Shown: positions 35,932 through 44,281 of the stretch, one piece after another
Position numbering within the stretch: the first letter of the stretch is position 1
Layout of the letters: the number at the start of each line of letters is the position of its first letter
Origin: Candidatus Brocadia sinica JPN1
Lineage (GTDB): Bacteria; Planctomycetota; Brocadiia; Brocadiales; Brocadiaceae
Assembly (NCBI RefSeq): GCF_000949635.1
Contig: NZ_BAFN01000001.1
Location: 3,841,052 to 3,905,051 of the forward strand
Reading direction: 5' to 3'
Length of the DNA: 64,000 nt
The notes under the pieces: generated by a model
What the model was told of the DNA's origin: nothing
The model's input: the letters and a program-made list of their open reading frames with translations, nothing else
Database searches by the model: none
Translations under genes and position numbers: made by a program

Positions 35932-36236
35932 TGTTTAAGAATTTCAAAGTTTTAGCATGGGAGCCAAAGCCATGCCCCTTTCGACAGAGAGGAGGCATAG
36001 CTTTTCCCGTTAAAAAGAGGAAATAAAGGGGTAGTTGAAGTGGGAAAGAAGTCCAATCCACCCCCTGCACCTCCGCCAGCGGGGAATATGAAGGATTCAA
36101 TACAAATAAGAAATTAACAGTGATTATTGATTCCTTAACTTAACACCTATGGGATACAGGGGGAGTAACACTAAGGTTTTCTTTGTGACTTGGCATCTTT
36201 GTGGCAAAAAATGAAACAGATTAAGGAGGATCAAAA
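35932..36236. repeat. Intergenic element with shared end motif
   Basis: It begins TTTAAGAATTTCAAAGTTTT (35934-35953), the inverted form of the shared end, followed by a GCATGGGAGCC/...GGCATGG-type dyad (35955-35972). CACCCCCTGCACC and CCGCCAGCGGGG near 36059-36084 match the palindromic repeat family. The ribosome site of the next gene lies at the right end. Confidence 0.5.
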
Positions 36237-37079
36237 ATGGCTCAATTTAAAACCCACACTGCAGAACGAGCGTTTGCCTTTCTAAAAGTTAATGAGCGCC
36301 AGCCAAAGCCTCGTACAAAAGGCGTTACGGAGATCCGAGGCCCTTACTATACACCGATGGGTAAGCATTATTTGCAAGATATTCTGGAAACTATGGGCGC
36401 TTATGTGGACACACTCAAGTTTGCTGGCGGATCCTTCAGCCTCATGCCGCGGCAGATAGTCAAGGAACTCATTGATATCTGCCATGCGTATAACGTTCGT
36501 GTCTCCACAGGAGGCTTTATAGAATATGTGCTTACCCAAGGAATTGAAGCTGTGGGCCGCTACATTCAAGAGTGCAAGGAACTCAGCTTTGATATCGTAG
36601 AGATTTCAAGCGGCTTTATCACCGTGCCAACGGAAGACCTCGTGCGCCTCGTTGAGAAGGTACAAAAGGCTGGATTGATCGCAAAGCCGGAAGTTGGAAT
36701 TCAATTTGGATCTGGCGGCGCAAGCGCCGTCGCCGAACTGGAGGCCGAAGGAACGCGTGACCCGGAATGGGCCATTTTGCAGGCAAAACGATTTTTAGAG
36801 GCCGGGGCGCATATGATTATGATAGAATCTGAGGGGATTACCGAAAATGTAAAGATGTGGCGGACTGATGTTGTGGCCAGGATCATCAATGCGTTGGGGC
36901 TGGAAAAAGTGATGTTTGAAGCGGCAGATCCTGACGTCTTTTCGTGGTATATTAAGAATTACGGGCCGGAGGTTAATCTCTTTGTTGATCACAGCCAGAT
37001 TGTTCAGCTTGAATCTCTGAGGTCAGGCATCTGGGGAACAAAAAGCCTCTGGGGCCGTGTTCTCACATACAGGAGTTAA
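36237..37079 (+). CDS. Phosphosulfolactate synthase (ComA) family protein
   Basis: A 280-residue ComA-fold protein. KPRTKGVTEIRGPYYTPMG, VDTLKFAGGSF, VRVSTGGFIEYVL and FDIVEISSGFITVP are the family blocks. ComA adds sulfite to phosphoenolpyruvate in coenzyme M synthesis in methanogens. Bacterial homologues (and the plant HSA32 relatives) often act elsewhere. No other coenzyme M genes are adjacent. AAGGAGG precedes the ATG. Confidence 0.85.
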   Translation: MAQFKTHTAERAFAFLKVNERQPKPRTKGVTEIRGPYYTPMGKHYLQDILETMGAYVDTLKFAGGSFSLMPRQIVKELIDICHAYNVRVSTGGFIEYVLTQGIEAVGRYIQECKELSFDIVEISSGFITVPTEDLVRLVEKVQKAGLIAKPEVGIQFGSGGASAVAELEAEGTRDPEWAILQAKRFLEAGAHMIMIESEGITENVKMWRTDVVARIINALGLEKVMFEAADPDVFSWYIKNYGPEVNLFVDHSQIVQLESLRSGIWGTKSLWGRVLTYRS

Positions 37080-37268
37080 GTGAAAAAGGAGGTGATAATC
37101 AAAAATACCCATTATAGAGAATTTGAAGGAACAGGAAACGAAGTTTACTGCCATTAACAAAGGCTATTGTTATATGGTAATCGGCCAATTTTTTCCCAGA
37201 AAACATTGAAAGTTGATTATAAAACAACGTGTTTTCATAAAACTCAGGTAAAAGGAGAAACAGACGAC

Positions 37269-37691
37269 ATGAAGCAAAAGAGAACTATACTATTTAATGC
37301 TTGTGTCCTATTTGCAACCATGATGTTCATCAGTTCTAACGTTTATGCCAACGAGAATGAGAAGGAGTCTGGATGGAATATCGGTGTTGCCGGCAAAAAA
37401 ACGGTATACGTCGCTCACTGGACACATACCCCGGAAAACTGTCCTGGCAGGAGTGAAGAAGGAGCAATGATGCTGAGTAAGTTCTGGGAGGGAAGAAAAA
37501 TAGCCGAAGAGAAGGGTGTAACGATACTGGGAGCTTATGCCACAGTTACAGAACATGATTTTTTTATTATCCTGGAAGCAAATGATTATAGTGCAGTGGT
37601 AGAATTTTTTCTTCCACTGGTGCCCAGCCAGACCGGGAAAATTGTACCCGTTCTCACTATAGACGAATGCCTGCAGATGGTGTCACGGTGA
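37269..37691 (+). CDS. Exported DUF3303-like protein, paralogue 1
   Basis: A 140-residue protein with a signal peptide (LFNACVLFATMMFISSNVYA). The mature part VYVAHWTHTPENCPGRSEEG continues to KIVPVLTIDECLQ and resembles DUF3303/EthD-type ferredoxin-fold proteins, which often bind haem or small aromatic compounds. It is about 70 per cent identical by eye to the protein at 46912-47334. ATG at 37269 with AAGGAG twelve bases ahead. Confidence 0.7.
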   Translation: MKQKRTILFNACVLFATMMFISSNVYANENEKESGWNIGVAGKKTVYVAHWTHTPENCPGRSEEGAMMLSKFWEGRKIAEEKGVTILGAYATVTEHDFFIILEANDYSAVVEFFLPLVPSQTGKIVPVLTIDECLQMVSR

Positions 37692-37806
37692 AAAAAGAAT
37701 CTGAAATTCATCTGACTAACAGACAAGCAAAAGATTTCGCACGCATTGCGCAATCAAAATACCGTTTATTGTCTCATCAATACGCTAAAGATCGGAGGGA
37801 TACTCT

Positions 37807-38067
37807 ATGAAAGTAGCTGTCTACGATACCTACGTCGTAAAGAAGAACGGGGCGACGATGCATTTTGATATTATCGTTCCAAAGGATCAGCCCCATGAAA
37901 AGGTCATCCAATATGGTCATGAATATCTAAAGAGAGTCGGACAGGAGGGACAACCGCTCACAACCAAGGAATGCCGCTTCTGTCATACGGAAGAGGCATC
38001 AGAGGATGTTGAAAAGGCCATTAATGAGAGCGGTTATTATATTTACGAAATGGAAGGATGTGATTGA
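37807..38067 (+). CDS. DUF2024 family protein
   Basis: An 86-residue DUF2024 member: VYDTYVVKKNGATMHFDIIV at the N-terminus and CRFCHTEEAS, then YYIYEMEGC at the end. The function of the family is unknown. It is preceded by GGAGG and followed 34 bases later by the aldo/keto reductase. Confidence 0.85.
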   Translation: MKVAVYDTYVVKKNGATMHFDIIVPKDQPHEKVIQYGHEYLKRVGQEGQPLTTKECRFCHTEEASEDVEKAINESGYYIYEMEGCD

Positions 38068-38101
38068 GAAACATCCCCTCCGATCTTAATGCGAGGCTAC
38101 G

Positions 38102-38947
38102 ATGGAATTCAAAAAATTGTCGAATAACATTGAAATACCTGTTATAGGTCTTGGAACATGGACTATTGGCGGAGGAGATGTGGCAGACACTACGTATGAC
38201 AGTGAAGATATTTCTGCAATTAAAAATGCGATCAAACTTGGAATAACAAACATTGATACCGCGGAAGCGTATGCCCAGGGCCATACAGAAGAACTGGTTG
38301 GAAGGGCAATCGGTGGTTTTGATAGAAAAAATCTGTTTATCACTTCGAAAGTTTCATCGGAGCATTTAAGTTATGAGGAGCTCATTGTTTCTGCTAAAGG
38401 GAGTCTAGGGAGGTTAAATACGAATTATATTGATTTATATCTGATTCATGCGCCGAACCCGGACATCCCAATACAGGAAACCATGAAGGCAATGGATTTT
38501 CTCGTTGAACAAAAACTGGTTAAGTGTATTGGGGTAAGTAATTTTGCGGTTGAACAAATAAAAGAAGCGCAGAAATATACGAAAAATAAAATCGTTGCCA
38601 ATCAGATTGAATACAACCTGCTTGTAAGGAATGAAGGTAGAGTAACGAATGATATGGAATCAAAAATAATTCCCTATTGCCAGGAAAATAATATTCTCGT
38701 TATCGCATGGAGACCTCTTGCAAAGGGCGAACTCGCAAAACCCGGGTTTAAAATCTTAGATGAACTAGCCAAAAAATACAACAAGGCGCAGTCTCAAATT
38801 GCAATAAATTGGCTAATTTCTAAAAAAGGAATTGTTACCATAACGAAATCAACAAAGGTTGAACACCTCAGAGAAAACTTAGGCGCCATTGGCTGGAAAT
38901 TAAAGCAGGAAGATATTGATCGATTGAATAACGAATTTATAAGTTGA
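38102..38947 (+). CDS. Aldo/keto reductase
   Basis: A 281-residue NADPH-dependent reductase with a TIM barrel. The catalytic tetrad is visible: Asp in NIDTAEAY (with Tyr), Lys in FITSKVSSE, and His in YLIHAPNP. The cofactor-binding TKSTKVEHLREN segment is near the C-terminus. The substrate could be any reactive aldehyde. It is part of the plus-strand stress-type run. Confidence 0.92.
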   Translation: MEFKKLSNNIEIPVIGLGTWTIGGGDVADTTYDSEDISAIKNAIKLGITNIDTAEAYAQGHTEELVGRAIGGFDRKNLFITSKVSSEHLSYEELIVSAKGSLGRLNTNYIDLYLIHAPNPDIPIQETMKAMDFLVEQKLVKCIGVSNFAVEQIKEAQKYTKNKIVANQIEYNLLVRNEGRVTNDMESKIIPYCQENNILVIAWRPLAKGELAKPGFKILDELAKKYNKAQSQIAINWLISKKGIVTITKSTKVEHLRENLGAIGWKLKQEDIDRLNNEFIS

Positions 38948-38992
38948 TCTAAGCCTGAATTATATAGTTTTTTTAAAAAAGAGGAGGTTTCT

Positions 38993-39442
38993 ATGGAGGA
39001 CAGAATTAAGATTAATGACAATATCACATCAGCAAGCCAGCCGTCCAAAGAAGAAATTGAAAAACTGCCACAACAGGGATTTAAATCGGTTATCAATCTC
39101 CGAACTTTCGGGGAAGATGCTCAGCCTCTTTCGCCAAAAGATGAAGGAGTTCTAGTCCGGAAATGCGGGATGAAATATTTACATATCCCAGTTTCAATGA
39201 AGGAAGGCATAACGCCTGAATTGGTTGATCAATTTCGTAAAGAAATAGAGCTTCTGCCAACGCCGATATTTGTTCACTGCCGTACAGGAAAACGTGCTGG
39301 GGCGTTCTCCATGATGCACACAGCGCTAAAGGAGGGATTGACAGGCGAAGAGGCGCTTCAAAAGGCAATGTCAATAGGATTTGCATGTGATATGCCGCAA
39401 TTAAAGGATTTTTTTGTAAACTATATTAATCAACATAAATAA
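38993..39442 (+). CDS. Dual-specificity/BLH-type phosphatase domain protein
   Basis: A 149-residue protein of the DUF442/BLH-type phosphatase group. The opening ITSASQPSKEEIEKLPQQG and NLRTFGED are characteristic, as is the active-site loop VHCRTGKRAGAFSM. In several bacteria such domains are fused to sulfide:quinone reductases or persulfide dioxygenases. Here the domain is free-standing. GAGGAGG is eight bases ahead of the ATG. Confidence 0.85.
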   Translation: MEDRIKINDNITSASQPSKEEIEKLPQQGFKSVINLRTFGEDAQPLSPKDEGVLVRKCGMKYLHIPVSMKEGITPELVDQFRKEIELLPTPIFVHCRTGKRAGAFSMMHTALKEGLTGEEALQKAMSIGFACDMPQLKDFFVNYINQHK

Positions 39443-39476
39443 CATTTAACGGAAAAAGAAAGAAGAAGAAACTACT

Positions 39477-39969
39477 ATGGTCATCAAAGAAAAAATTCAA
39501 AAGATAATCAATAAGCAGATAAACTTCGAAATGTGTTCTTCGTATCTCTATCTTTCAATGGCTGCGTATTTCGAATTCACCAATTTACCTGGATTTGCCG
39601 GTTGGTTTAAGGTACAGGCAACGGAGGAAAATGGACATGTGATAAAACTCTTTGATTTTATCGTCAAAAGAGGCGGAAGGGTTGTCTTGCAACAGATCGA
39701 GGCGCCAAAAAAAAGAATGGGAGTCGCCACTTACGGTGTTTGAGGACTTTGCTGCTCATGAATTAAAAGCAACTGAAAAGATACATAGCCTTATAAAACT
39801 GGCTCAGTCGGAGAATGATTATGCCACAGAGATTATGCTGCAGCAATTTGTTCGTGAACAGGTTGAGGAAGAGGCAATCGCTAATATAATAGTGGCAAAA
39901 CTTAAACTTATTGCAAACTCTGTAAGTGGATTGCTTATACTCGATAAAGAATTAGGAGGGCGTAAGTAA
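39477..39969 (+). pseudogene. Ferritin split by a frameshift in a run of eight A
   Basis: The gene encodes a bacterial non-haem ferritin of about 165 residues. The first frame gives the ferroxidase helix segments SSYLYLSMAAYFEF and VQATEENGHVIKLF, then stops at 39743. The second frame continues EWESPLTVFEDFAAHELKAT, IHSLIKLAQ and EIMLQQFVREQVEEEA to 39969. They join at AAAAAAAA (39707-39714); seven A would restore one reading frame. Either the gene is broken, or slippage or an assembly error is involved. Ferritins store iron and consume peroxide or oxygen. Confidence 0.85.
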
Positions 39970-40026
39970 AAAATAAATTTTCGGGGCTGTTTAGAAAAAA
40001 ATACTCTCTAAAAAAGGAGTTAAATT

Positions 40027-40215
40027 ATGAAGGCAAAGGTAGACCAAGATACGTGTATCGGTTGTGGCTTATGTGTTCAGATCTGTCCTGAGGTTTTTCG
40101 GATGGATGGTGATAAGGCAGAGGTAATTGTTGCCATTGTCCCCAAAGAGGTTGAAGATGCCTGTAAAAATGCTGAAGATGAATGCCCTGTAACGGCGATA
40201 ACAATAGAAGAATAA
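40027..40215 (+). CDS. [4Fe-4S] ferredoxin
   Basis: A 62-residue ferredoxin with one predicted [4Fe-4S] cluster: Cys10, Cys13 and Cys16 in DTCIGCGLCVQICPEVF and Cys53 in DECPVTAI. Cys20 and Cys46 are placed as the usual structural disulfide pair of Thermotoga-type ferredoxins. A low-potential electron carrier. AAAGGAG precedes the ATG. Confidence 0.95.
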   Translation: MKAKVDQDTCIGCGLCVQICPEVFRMDGDKAEVIVAIVPKEVEDACKNAEDECPVTAITIEE

Positions 40216-40232
40216 AGAGGTTTAAATTTACC

Positions 40233-40577
40233 ATGTTTGAAACAAAACGGGTTTACGAAAAACCAGCTAGAAATGATGGCACACGGGTTTTGATTGATCG
40301 TCTCTGGCCGCGAGGTCTTAAAAAAGAAGAGGCTGCCATCGATTACTGGATGAAGGAGATTGCCCCCAGCGATACGCTCCGAAAGTGGTTTGCTCATAAA
40401 GAGGAACGCTGGCAGGAATTTAAAAGCCGTTATATGAAGGAGTTGAAAGAGAAAAATGAACTCTTGAAGCAATTGATAGATTTAGGGAAAAATAAAAAAG
40501 TCACCCTATTATATGCCGCCAAAGATGAAGAAAGAAATAATGCACAAGCGCTTTTGGAGGTATTGAAAAACAAATGA
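40233..40577 (+). CDS. DUF488 family protein
   Basis: A 114-residue DUF488 protein: VYEKPARNDGTRVLIDRLWP, RGLKKEEAAIDYWMKEIAPS and the tail VTLLYAAKDEERNNAQALLE are the family core. Function is unknown, though the fold is found near redox and DNA-related genes. GAGG lies thirteen bases ahead of the ATG. It overlaps the next gene by four bases (ATGA). Confidence 0.9.
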   Translation: MFETKRVYEKPARNDGTRVLIDRLWPRGLKKEEAAIDYWMKEIAPSDTLRKWFAHKEERWQEFKSRYMKELKEKNELLKQLIDLGKNKKVTLLYAAKDEERNNAQALLEVLKNK

Positions 40578-40804
40578 GCTGGACGTGTCCGCATCAGATA
40601 AATAATGAATGTATTAGGTTGAGAAAATCATGTCAACCTTTGCAGAAAGGTTGTGTGCTGGATGGGAAAGTTACCTTTATTGATAATCAATTGAACATTG
40701 AAACTAAAAAGGATTTAAGAAAGGAGGTTGATCATGATGGTAAAATTAGATCCCATTGCGGAATTCAGAGAAGACCACAGAAAAGTAAGGGACGGATTAC
40801 TTGA
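40574..40804 (+). CDS. Small cysteine-rich protein, probably extended into the next gene
   Basis: The first ~36 residues, MSWTCPHQINNECIRLRKSC and then QPLQKGCVLDGKVTFI, match a small cysteine-rich protein seen in many anaerobes, with four Cys able to hold metal. The frame then runs 71 bases into the hemerythrin gene with no similarity, which suggests that the original stop codon has been lost. The start overlaps the DUF488 stop (ATGA). Confidence 0.6.
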   Translation: MSWTCPHQINNECIRLRKSCQPLQKGCVLDGKVTFIDNQLNIETKKDLRKEVDHDGKIRSHCGIQRRPQKSKGRIT

Positions 40805-41219
40805 ATTAATGGAATCCTTGCAATCAAAGGATGTTGTCAAGGCAAGAAAAATACTTGACAAGATAAACGTAGTTGTCGGTCCACATTTCAGATACGAAGA
40901 AGAGGTACTTTATCCAACCTTACGTGTATTTTTGGGTGAGTATGTCGATCAGTTACTCACGGAGCATGATGGTGTAATAGCTACTGCCCGCTCTTGTGCC
41001 GAGTTGCTAAAGAAGGATAGTCTAACAGATGAGGAGGCAAAGCTGGCTGTTTCAGCGGCAAGAGCGCTCCTTATTCACGTCTCAAACTGTGACGGTTTGT
41101 CGATACTTTCCGAAAGATTGAATAAAAACGAAATAGATACTTTAAGCGAGAAACTTGCTACCGCAAGAAAAGCGGGAGTACCTTTGCTAGATTGGGCAGA
41201 AACCATAAGAGGCAAATGA
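40734..41219 (+). CDS. Hemerythrin-domain protein 1
   Basis: A 161-residue hemerythrin-like four-helix bundle. The iron ligands are in FREDHRKVRDG, VGPHFRYEEEVLYP and TEHDGVIATA, with a later HVSNCDG. Such proteins bind oxygen or nitric oxide, or sense them. AAGGAGG six bases ahead fixes the ATG at 40734. The start lies within the previous frame. Confidence 0.82.
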   Translation: MMVKLDPIAEFREDHRKVRDGLLELMESLQSKDVVKARKILDKINVVVGPHFRYEEEVLYPTLRVFLGEYVDQLLTEHDGVIATARSCAELLKKDSLTDEEAKLAVSAARALLIHVSNCDGLSILSERLNKNEIDTLSEKLATARKAGVPLLDWAETIRGK

Positions 41220-41227
41220 AATAAACC

Positions 41228-41641
41228 ATGGAGACAGATAAGAAAGGTTTATCGATCATATTTCATAGTGGTTCATACGACCGCGTTTATCACGGTTTTT
41301 CCATTGCGCTGGTAGCCCTGGCATTAGGTAGAGAAGCAAGGTGCTTTTTTACCTATTGGGCGTTAGAATATCTGGTAAAAGGAAAACCAGTTTTCCAACT
41401 TAATGAAGAGAGGCAAATTCATCGGCGCCTATTAGAAGAACATATGAAAAAAGGCCATATTCAGGAAATATCTGAACTTTTAACCCAAGCTAAGGCTATG
41501 GGCGCGAAGTTTTATGTCTGCACCAATTCTATGGGCTTGTTAAATATATCCCGGGACGAACTTGTAAATGAGGTTGACAAGAGTATGGGGTTGACCACAT
41601 TTCTTGCGGAGACTGGCCATGATCAAATTTTATTTATCTAA
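41228..41641 (+). CDS. DsrE/F-like family protein
   Basis: A 137-residue DsrE-fold protein. KGLSIIFHSGSYDRVYHGFSI, then VALALGREARCFFTYWAL, and GAKFYVCTNSMGLLNI with Cys39 and Cys98 at the positions used for sulfur handling in this superfamily. It probably carries persulfide or binds sulfur carriers. It follows hemerythrin 1 by 8 bases and precedes hemerythrin 2 by 14 bases. Confidence 0.8.
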   Translation: METDKKGLSIIFHSGSYDRVYHGFSIALVALALGREARCFFTYWALEYLVKGKPVFQLNEERQIHRRLLEEHMKKGHIQEISELLTQAKAMGAKFYVCTNSMGLLNISRDELVNEVDKSMGLTTFLAETGHDQILFI

Positions 41642-41655
41642 TAAGGAGATCAAAG

Positions 41656-42219
41656 ATGATGAGCAACAACCCAATCCAGATGCTTGAGGACGAACATCTT
41701 ATTATTGCCAAAGTGATCAGCGCAGTTCCAGTGCTGGCAGACCGGCTGGAAGCGGGCCGGGTAGTGGATATAAAAACGCTTCATGGGGTAATTGAATTCC
41801 TGCAAACCTTCGCCGATAAATGTCATCACGACAAAGAAGAGGATTTGCTATTCCCAGCTTTGGTTAATAAGGGTATCTCAAAACAAGGCTGCCCCATAGG
41901 AATGCTGACGGCCGAGCACAAGCGCGGCCGGGTGCTCGTCACAGAGTTGGCCGATGCGGCAGACACCTACCAAAGCGGTGATCCCGATGCCAAAAAGGCG
42001 GTGGTAAAGAGCCTGAGAGAGCTTGCCGCGCTGTATCCCAATCACATTTGGAAGGAAGATTATCTACTGTTTCCGCTAACCAACAAGGTACTAAGTCTGG
42101 AGGAGCAGCAAGCCTTGTATCGGCAATTTGAACAGGTGTGGGAACGGGTGGGCCGGGATGTGCATCACCGCCTGGAACAATTTGCCGAAGGGCTTTCTGA
42201 AAGTGCTCAAGTTTGTTAA
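41656..42219 (+). CDS. Hemerythrin-domain protein 2
   Basis: A 187-residue HHE hemerythrin-domain protein. MLEDEHLIIAKVI, FADKCHHDKEEDLLFPALV, LTAEHKRGRVL and NHIWKEDYLLFPL hold the histidine and acidic iron ligands. Longer than hemerythrin 1 and only distantly similar, so it is probably not a recent duplicate. AAGGAG is ahead of the ATG; the ClC gene starts 18 bases later. Confidence 0.87.
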   Translation: MMSNNPIQMLEDEHLIIAKVISAVPVLADRLEAGRVVDIKTLHGVIEFLQTFADKCHHDKEEDLLFPALVNKGISKQGCPIGMLTAEHKRGRVLVTELADAADTYQSGDPDAKKAVVKSLRELAALYPNHIWKEDYLLFPLTNKVLSLEEQQALYRQFEQVWERVGRDVHHRLEQFAEGLSESAQVC

Positions 42220-42237
42220 ATATTAAAAAGTAATGTT

Positions 42238-44109
42238 ATGTTACCATATGTCTGGGCAAAAATAAGACTATTTTCTTTCGATAAGATCATACGCTGGCTC
42301 AATCGTCAGCAATTCTCCGAATCAGTTGCTCTTGCTGTAATCGCGATACTTGTTGGCCTCACGAGCGGCATAGGAGTATGGCTCTTCAAGCAACTATTTA
42401 ACGTGATATATCGGTATGCATTCGAAGGGATAGATACACCCATGGGACTTTTTCACAGGAAAGAAATCGCCCTTCGATTTTTCCATGATTTGGCAAATTG
42501 GGCCGGATTTGACAAGATAGGAACAGCTTTGGGTTCCATAGGAAATTGGATGATCTTCTTTATACCTGTCATCGGCGGCCTCGCTGTTGGACTGATTTCC
42601 CACTTTTTTATTGGTAAGGAACGATATGTGGGTATAGCAGGTATTATGGAATCCGTAGCGTTAGGAGGCGGGCGGCTGCCATATCGGAAAATACCAACCA
42701 AAACTGTTGCTGCTGCATTATCTATCGGTTCTGGTGCTTCAGTAGGACCTGCAGACCCTTCAGTGCAGATTGGCGCATACGTAGGATCCATGTTTGGACA
42801 ACTCCTGCGCCTTTCTGATGAGCGAATTCGCGCCCTCGTTGCATCGGGTGTTGCAGGTGGAATCGCCGCAGCCTTTAATGCGCCTATTACCGGTATATTT
42901 TTTGCCTTGGAGATTATTATAGGCGAACTGAGTGTAAACGCCTTTGGGGTCGTTACCTTAGCATCTGTGATCTCATCTGTGTTTACACAGGCCGTATCAG
43001 GGCCTCAACCTGCATTTTACATCCCTGCATATGCCTTTAACTCAGTATGGGAACTGCCGCTCTATTTTGGGTTAGGTGTGCTATCAGGACTTAGCGCTGC
43101 ATTCTATATTCGTTTGCATCATTTTACTCGGGGTATCTTTGATACATGGAATGCCCCGCGCTGGTTTAAACCCGCAGTTGCGGGTCTCGCCGTAGGTCTC
43201 GTTGGAATGCATCTGCCACAGGTGTTTGGCATAGGCTATGCTACAATTGAAAATATTTTAGACGGCAAACCGATGACGGTGACTCTCCTGCTTTCGCTGG
43301 CATTATCCAGGCTGGTGCTAACGCCGATTTGCATCAGCAGCGGTTTCCAAGGAGGTGTATTTGCGCCTGCCCTTTTTTCCGGCGCTACACTTGGTGGCGC
43401 TTACGGACTCGTTGCCAGACAGGTTTTTCCTTCTCTTAATATTTCACCACCCGCCTTTGCGATGGTCGGGATGGCTGCCGTCCTTGCAGGCACAATACAT
43501 GCGCCAATTACCTCGTTCATCCTGCTCTTTGAAATGACCCATGACTATCGGATTATTTTGCCACTGATAGCAGCAGTAAACGTTAGTCTGTTTCTCTCGT
43601 GGCATCTGCAACACGATTCAGTATATACACTGGGACTGGCGCGCAAGGGTATACGTTTACAACGAGGACGCGACGTTGACGTGCTGGAAACAATTACGGT
43701 AAATGAGGTTATGGAGACTGAAATCGTTACTTTGCGGGAATCTGATTCGCTTACAGTAGCAACCGATTTACTTACCCAAAGACGACAGCACGGCTTACCA
43801 GTGCTTAATAATGTAGGCGAATTGACTGGCATTATCACTGTGCAAGATATTGATCGCGCTCAGGATGACGATTGCGGTAGGGTGTGTATTGTTGGTGAAA
43901 TTTGCACAAGGGAGCTGCTCCTTGCATATTCCGACGAGACGATTGGCGCCGCATTGCGACGTATCGGGGTGCGCGATGTTGGTCAGTTGCCAGTCGTGGC
44001 ACGCAAAAATCCGCGTCATTTAGTAGGTTTGCTGCGTAATACTGATATCGCACGCGCCTATGATCTAGCAGTGACCCGCCGAGCGTCAATACGGCATCGT
44101 GCTCATTAA
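42238..44109 (+). CDS. ClC-family chloride transporter with C-terminal CBS domains
   Basis: A 623-residue polytopic ClC protein, about 480 membrane residues followed by two CBS domains (VNEVMETEIVTL and later VGEICTRELLL). The selectivity loop GSGAS is near residue 165. In the gating motif the usual GREGP/GPEDP glutamate is Ala172 (GPADPSVQIG). In other ClC exchangers, changing that residue removes proton coupling and leaves an open anion pathway. No clear ribosome site. It lies between hemerythrin 2 and NDH-2. Confidence 0.9.
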   Translation: MLPYVWAKIRLFSFDKIIRWLNRQQFSESVALAVIAILVGLTSGIGVWLFKQLFNVIYRYAFEGIDTPMGLFHRKEIALRFFHDLANWAGFDKIGTALGSIGNWMIFFIPVIGGLAVGLISHFFIGKERYVGIAGIMESVALGGGRLPYRKIPTKTVAAALSIGSGASVGPADPSVQIGAYVGSMFGQLLRLSDERIRALVASGVAGGIAAAFNAPITGIFFALEIIIGELSVNAFGVVTLASVISSVFTQAVSGPQPAFYIPAYAFNSVWELPLYFGLGVLSGLSAAFYIRLHHFTRGIFDTWNAPRWFKPAVAGLAVGLVGMHLPQVFGIGYATIENILDGKPMTVTLLLSLALSRLVLTPICISSGFQGGVFAPALFSGATLGGAYGLVARQVFPSLNISPPAFAMVGMAAVLAGTIHAPITSFILLFEMTHDYRIILPLIAAVNVSLFLSWHLQHDSVYTLGLARKGIRLQRGRDVDVLETITVNEVMETEIVTLRESDSLTVATDLLTQRRQHGLPVLNNVGELTGIITVQDIDRAQDDDCGRVCIVGEICTRELLLAYSDETIGAALRRIGVRDVGQLPVVARKNPRHLVGLLRNTDIARAYDLAVTRRASIRHRAH

Positions 44110-44217
44110 GTGCACCTCAGGGCATTTGAGATAGAGAAATTCTTTAAATGTATATAACCGCCATACTAATTACTTTACGCTGGGAACATAAGGAGAAGTA
44201 AAAAAATGGATAAATAA

Positions 44218-44246
44218 GCGGATTAAGGCCGATAGGCCGGATCCGC
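44218..44246. repeat. GC-rich hairpin downstream of the ClC gene
   Basis: GCGGAT-TAA-GGCC, loop GATA, GGCC-GG-ATCCGC. It has no T tract, so a terminator role is weak. It lies between the ClC and NDH-2 genes. Confidence 0.45.
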
Positions 44247-44281
44247 CAGAATCGTTTTAGATTTATCTGAGAGTATCGATC

